DNA of 13,461 nt from positions 1 through 13,461 of the forward strand of contig JAPTJF010000790.1 of NCBI GenBank assembly GCA_029339195.1, written 5' to 3'. Below are positions 9,765-13,461 of the stretch, one piece after another. This DNA is from Micractinium sp. NFX-FRZ (lineage: Eukaryota; Chlorophyta; Trebouxiophyceae; Chlorellales; Chlorellaceae). The notes below the pieces were generated by a model that did not search any database, was not told where the DNA came from, and worked only from the letters and a program-made list of their open reading frames with translations. How positions within the stretch are numbered: position 1 is the first letter of the stretch; every line of letters starts with the position of its first letter. The position numbers and the translations under genes were made by a program.

Positions 9765-12700
9765 TCACAGAGGCTCGTGTTGCGCGGTGCCGTTTGCCGC
9801 GGCAGCAGGAGGGTCCCCATACCGTAGCCCCTCTGCCAGCGGCTCCAGCGGATCATTGGCCGCCGAGTGCAGCGCTGCCAGCGTGAGCAGGCGGTGCAGC
9901 GGTGCGCTGCCCAACAGCAAGTCCCGCCCGATCTCCTTGCCTCCGCCGTGCACGCTGGCTAGGCCCTGCATGATCACGCAGTCGCCGCCCCACAGGCCTG
10001 TGCAGCCCTCAAACAGGCCGTTGAGAAGGATCTCGCCCAGCTGCAGACAGCGAGCGGGAGAGGGTGCCGGCAGCAAGCGGTGGGCTGTGTCGCATCCATT
10101 TGGGAGCAGGCTGGGGCAGTGCATGGGCAACGGGAGGCTGGTTGGGACCCATGCATGTTGTGGCCCTCCCCCAACGTCAGCCAGCGACCAGCCACCCTCG
10201 CAGCCGCCGGCCGGCCCCCGTCACAGCGGCAGGCCGCCTGCACTTGCCTGCGCTTTCCGCCCGTGCAGGCCATCAAACATGTACATTTCGGGGTGCTTCA
10301 GCTCCCAGCCTGCTTGAAGGTTCCAGGGTGTAGGGTTTGGGGGGTGCAGGGCTCTGGGGTCAGGGTTATGGGGTCGGGCTGGTGGTTGCCGTTGGGGGAG
10401 ACGGGGCAGAGGGGGCGGACCATCAGGGCTGCCTTTCGAAGGATGCACACGGGTGAACAGGGGGAAGGAAGGGAGGGAGGAGAGGGAGGGCACAGGATGC
10501 CGCCCCCTCGAATTCTACGTGTGCCCTAGTTGCCCACCTGGGTCGGTGCGGGCAAAGCCCTGGTGCCACAAGCACTGCGTGATCAAGGTGTCACTGCCTG
10601 CAGGCAGGGACCAAGCAATTGCTCGCATCAAGGGGGCGCCAGCTGGGCTGGGTGCATGGCGGTGGCAGCGGCTGGCAGCGGGGGCAGGCGAGGGAGGCGC
10701 TTAAGGCCAGGCGGCAGGTGCTGTTCTGTTCACGTGTGTACGACCAGCACAATGCAGCGGCGGCGGCGGCGGCCCAGCTTGCGCCCCCCTCAAGGAGCCG
10801 GCTTCGCACGACAACGACGTAATGCACGCCCCAATGTTTGCAGCATCGCAGAGGCGGCAAAGAAGGGGGTGGCACCAGCAGCGGTCCCCACCTAGAGAAT
10901 CCCCCGGCTTGGGTCCGCCTGTGTCTGATGCATTGGCGTGAGCGCAGCGCTCGTACAGGCTCGTGTTCAGGCGGCGCAGCAGGCCGATGCTAAGGATGGC
11001 CCCCGCCCCGCCGTGCACTCCAGTCATCTGCATGCCAGCACAAGCGGGGAGAGAGAGAGACACACACACAGACGACAATGATCAAGGCAACTCGGCCAGC
11101 TCAGCCCCAGCATTGTCTGTCATCGTCCGCAGCGGACACTGCGGATGCACCGCTGCGTGCACAGGGGCATGCCCCGCCCGCCTTGTCCGCATACTCAACA
11201 AACAATACAAGAAGCACAGCTGCATGACGTACGGTCGTGCCGCGCCTCGCCTTGTCCGCACAAAGCAACAAATGATACAATACAAGAAGCACGCACCGTG
11301 AAAGGCTTCCCCCCCATGTGCTCTGTGAGCGCCTCCCGGCTGCAATTGCACGTCTTCAGCACCTCAGTCGCATTGCTGAGCCTGCTGCCTGCGGGAGCCA
11401 GGCGGGAGCGCAGGCGGGCGGGAAGCGAGCAGCGCTCAGCAGGCAGATGGGTTTGCTGCCACGGGTTGATGGCAAATGGGGTGGGTCAACAGGTAGTATC
11501 TACAGAGCCCAGATGTTGAATGCCTGGACTAGCCCTGGAACAAGCAATCAGCTCCCTACCTGCTCAGAACCACCCCGCCAGCCCCACCCACCCGTTTCGT
11601 CAAAGGTGCACGGCACGCAGCGCGGCTCGTTTTCGTGGCAGGGGCCCCACCCCTCCCCCCAGTAGCAGTCTGCAGGAAGCTGGAACAAGGAGCGGGGGTC
11701 AACACCCCTGCCTGGTCGCCATGGCAAGCAGGAATGGGGCGTGGATGCTGCGAGCGGTAACAGACAGCTCAACGGCCGGCCGGCTCCCAGGCCAACGGCG
11801 GGGTGGCGACATTAGGCTGGCCAGGTAAGCAGCCAGTCGCTCGAATCAGCCATGCAGATGGCACCCCTCCCAGACCTCCCCTGATGCGCTGCCCCACCCA
11901 CCCCCACCCCCCGGCCCGCCCCCCTGTCCTTACCTGTGAGGAAGTATGGGTCCTCCGGGTCCAGCCCTTGCACAGCACGCAGCACGCCGGGGAAGAAGAA
12001 CATCACGTCGTCCTGGGGCAGGGGGCGGGGCAGGCAACAGTGTGAAGTTATTACGAGTGTAGAGCACGTGTGCAGTGCATGCATAGGTCGGTAGCCTCCT
12101 GGCGGCCCGACCAAGGCCGCCCCGCTGTGCCTCATCGCCCAAAAAAGCTTCACAGCTGCACCTGGCTGTACCTGGCCAGGCCCTCAACCGCACCCGCACC
12201 TGACACCCGCACCTGACACCCGCCTGACACCCGCCTGGCTGGCTCCGGCCTGCATGCCCGCCCGCCTCCCATGTCCGCTAAGCCTGCTGGCTGGGCCCCA
12301 CCCCACGCCTGGCATCCGCACCCGCCCCTGGGCACTCCCACTGAAAGCCCTGCCTGCCTGCCTGCCTGCCCCGCCTGCTCTCACCTCTGCCCAGATGAGC
12401 CACTTGAAGCCGCTGCCGCCAGCTGTCGCCAGCGCTCCCAGCGCCATCACTGGTGACATGGCCGACCGCACATCTCCCGGCATGTAAGTCAAGTTGTGCA
12501 CATCAGGGAAGTGGTGCCACACCTCCCCATGCTGTGCACCCTCCGCCTGCGCTGCCGCCAGCGCTGCGCCGGTCGCATTGGTGAGCACTAGTGTGGGGAT
12601 GCCCTGCACAGCAAACATGGTACGAGCGGCAGGTGGGGGGGCCCTGGAGAAAGGGTCCGCTCTTTGCAGGTAGTGCAGGGCTGCTCATGTCTCTTCTGCA

Positions 12701-13304
12701 CAGACGGAAAAGGGTGGCCAGCAAGAACAGGCTGTGCCGCTCACCCGCCGCCAGCCGCGCATCGTGTGCACCAGCGGGTGGCGGAAGTCGGCCGTGGGGG
12801 TGACCGCTGCAAAGTGCCGCAAAAGGGGCGGCGGCAGCGGCGGGATGGATGCTTCCAGCGCTGCCAGGCCGGGCCGGCCGTGCAGGCGCCCAGACCAGGC
12901 TGACTCAACAGACCTGCAGGCAGCGGAGGAGAGCGATAGACTGTGGGCGGGGGCGCCGGGCGGGCGGCGGCGGTGGCGGCGGGGGCGGCGCCCGCGGTGC
13001 TGCTGCTGCTGCTTCCGTTGCTGCTGTGGGAATGACTCGATCTGATCTACACAGAGTGGATCGCTGCATGCGGCCGCTGGCTTGCCACAAGGGATACAAG
13101 CCTCGCAGGCACATAGTATCGCCGGCCGGTGCCCGCCGCTCACGGTTGCAGGCCAACATGCCGCCAGGCCGCCCCCAGTATGATTGCCGCTATCAGCGCA
13201 GCGCCGGAGATAAACGCGAGCGTACGCCAGCTGCTCTGCGAGGGGCACAGGCCCTGTGCCGCCCAGGCCCCCTGGGCTGGCTTCCGCAGCTGAAGCACTG
13301 CCAT
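9765..13304 (-). CDS. GT31 fringe-like glycosyltransferase, type II membrane protein, ten exons
   Basis: Minus-strand exons: 13304-13144, 12913-12745, 12603-12385, 12012-11934, 11669-11592, 11388-11297, 11027-10892, 10597-10538, 10309-10248 and 10040-9765; 443 residues. Residues 28-47 (TLAFISGAALIAAIILGAAW) form one signal-anchor helix, placing the catalytic part in the Golgi/ER lumen. The fringe/GT31 pattern follows: HTMRGWRRGIPTLVLTNA, then GFKWLIWAEDDVMFF (acidic metal/sugar-nucleotide motif at 183-185), DCYWGEGW, a Cys-rich segment, HGGAGAILS (271-279), SDTLITQCLWHQGFA and the C-terminal FDGLHGR. Family members transfer a hexose or GlcNAc from a nucleotide sugar; the substrate here is unknown. 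Seven NX(S/T) sequons (N119, 147, 241, 250, 287, 298, 435) fit a lumenal protein. The ATG has A at -3 and G at +4. The ninth intron is GC-AG (CAG|GCAAGT); the other eight are GT-AG. The metal motif reads EDD, not the usual DDD. Confident at family level. Confidence 0.88.
10326..10378 (+). repeat. G-run tract with telo-box-like motif in a glycosyltransferase intron
   Basis: Eight runs of three or more G occur in 53 bases, separated by 1 to 6 bases, which is enough for G-quadruplex formation on the + strand. TAGGGTTT at 10331-10338 is the complement of AAACCCTA, the core of the plant telo-box. The tract lies in the intron at 10310-10537. Because the gene runs leftward, the G-rich strand is the template strand and the RNA would be C-rich. 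Confidence 0.65.
11049..11070 (+). repeat. (GA)6(CA)5 compound dinucleotide repeat
   Basis: On the minus (sense) strand this reads as (TG)5(TC)6, 21 bases before the ATGCAG acceptor of the exon at 11027-10892, so it also forms most of that intron's pyrimidine-rich tract. Confidence 0.85.
11179..11292 (+). repeat. Duplicated ~40-base segment within one intron
   Basis: The segment at 11179-11217 (CGCCTTGTCCGCA, AACAAA, then ATACAAGAAGCAC) recurs at 11248-11292 with small insertions, including a doubled ATACA. Both copies lie in the intron at 11028-11296; the right-hand one starts 3 bases inside the intron's 5' splice site. The spacer of about 30 bases is unrelated. Confidence 0.8.
12191..12238 (+). 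repeat. Four-unit minisatellite (CACCCGCACCTGA / CACCCGCCTGA)
   Basis: Two perfect 13-base units (12191-12203 and 12204-12216) are followed by two 11-base units (12217-12227 and 12228-12238, the last ending in G) that lack an internal dinucleotide. The array lies within the intron at 12013-12384 of the glycosyltransferase gene. Confidence 0.9.
12350..12371 (+). repeat. (CTGC)5 tetranucleotide run
   Basis: About five CTGC units lie 14 bases from the 5' splice site at 12384, inside the same intron as the minisatellite. On the sense strand it reads GCAG, giving several false AG dinucleotides close to the donor. Confidence 0.75.
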
Positions 13305-13387
13305 CGTTAGCCATTGAACAATTCTCGGTATGCAGCATGCCCAGGGAGATTGGCTGACCGGCCAGCACACCATCAGCCACATGCCTA

Positions 13388-13453
13388 GGGTTGGGGGTAA
13401 CCCTCGAGTGCTGTGGAAATAACTGGTTATAACGCTACATAACTCAACCGTTA
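13388..13453 (-). promoter_or_regulatory. AT-rich upstream patch with MYB/MSA-like motifs
   Basis: Upstream of the glycosyltransferase ATG (13304) the base composition shifts to AT-rich at 13415-13461. On the minus strand TAACGGTTG (13453-13445) contains AACGG, the core shared by MYB sites and the plant mitosis-specific MSA element. AACTG at 13421-13425 is another MYB-like core, and GGGTT/AACCC at 13388-13402 could form a short hairpin. The window ends here, so the promoter may be incomplete. Confidence 0.25.
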
Positions 13454-13461
13454 GTTATATT

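Noticed and set aside
12685..13380. 231-codon minus-strand frame as the true start of the glycosyltransferase
   Set aside because: It would lose the signal-anchor helix encoded by exon 1 and carry a Gln/Arg-rich segment from the intron. The spliced form fits a type II Golgi enzyme better. It is reported only as a possible isoform.
1..13461. tRNA, rRNA, transposon or viral features
   Set aside because: A visual search on both strands found no tRNA B-box-like motif in context, no rRNA segment, no terminal inverted repeats with a transposase frame, and no viral domain.

Overview
This window looks like nuclear DNA of a green alga. It is GC-rich and carries four spliced genes with short introns of roughly 90 to 370 bases, nearly all beginning GTGAG or GTGCG. 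The proteins are recognisably of the plant/algal type: a plant-style CWC16 splicing factor, a plant class-D-like GATA factor, an FBXO31-like F-box protein and a fringe-like GT31 glycosyltransferase. A Chlorella-like trebouxiophyte is my best guess, from style rather than from any marker gene. There is no sign of a bacterial, organellar, viral or transposon origin.

Layout: (1) 192-2683, + strand, six exons: CWC16/CCDC130-type spliceosome-associated protein, 327 residues, apparently full length. (2) 2684-3543: gene-free DNA with a perfectly spaced 15-base tandem duplication. (3) 3544-5042, + strand, five exons: small GATA zinc-finger protein, 211 residues. (4) 5043-6281: markedly C-rich, gene-free DNA between two convergent genes. 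(5) 9322 down to about 6282, - strand, eight exons: F-box protein related to FBXO31. Its last exon is uncertain, with three possible endings. (6) 9323-9764: spacer between two head-to-tail minus-strand genes, with three GATAAG hexamers in 38 bases. (7) 13304 down to 9765, - strand, ten exons: type II membrane glycosyltransferase, 443 residues. (8) 13305-13461: its upstream region, ending in an AT-rich patch with MYB-like motifs.

All exon joins were worked out by hand. Each join keeps one reading frame and restores a family-like protein, and the exon totals are exact multiples of three (984, 636, 1749 and 1332 bases). Two joins need GC-AG rather than GT-AG introns. The genes do not form an operon or an obvious pathway: they serve pre-mRNA splicing, transcription, ubiquitin ligation and secretory-pathway glycosylation. 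I see no novel multi-gene system. The points worth a second look are at gene level: an altered GATA finger loop, GC-AG introns, a frame-changing acceptor choice, a stop-free first intron that could give a membrane-free isoform, a duplicated intron segment and a G-rich intron with a telo-box-like motif.
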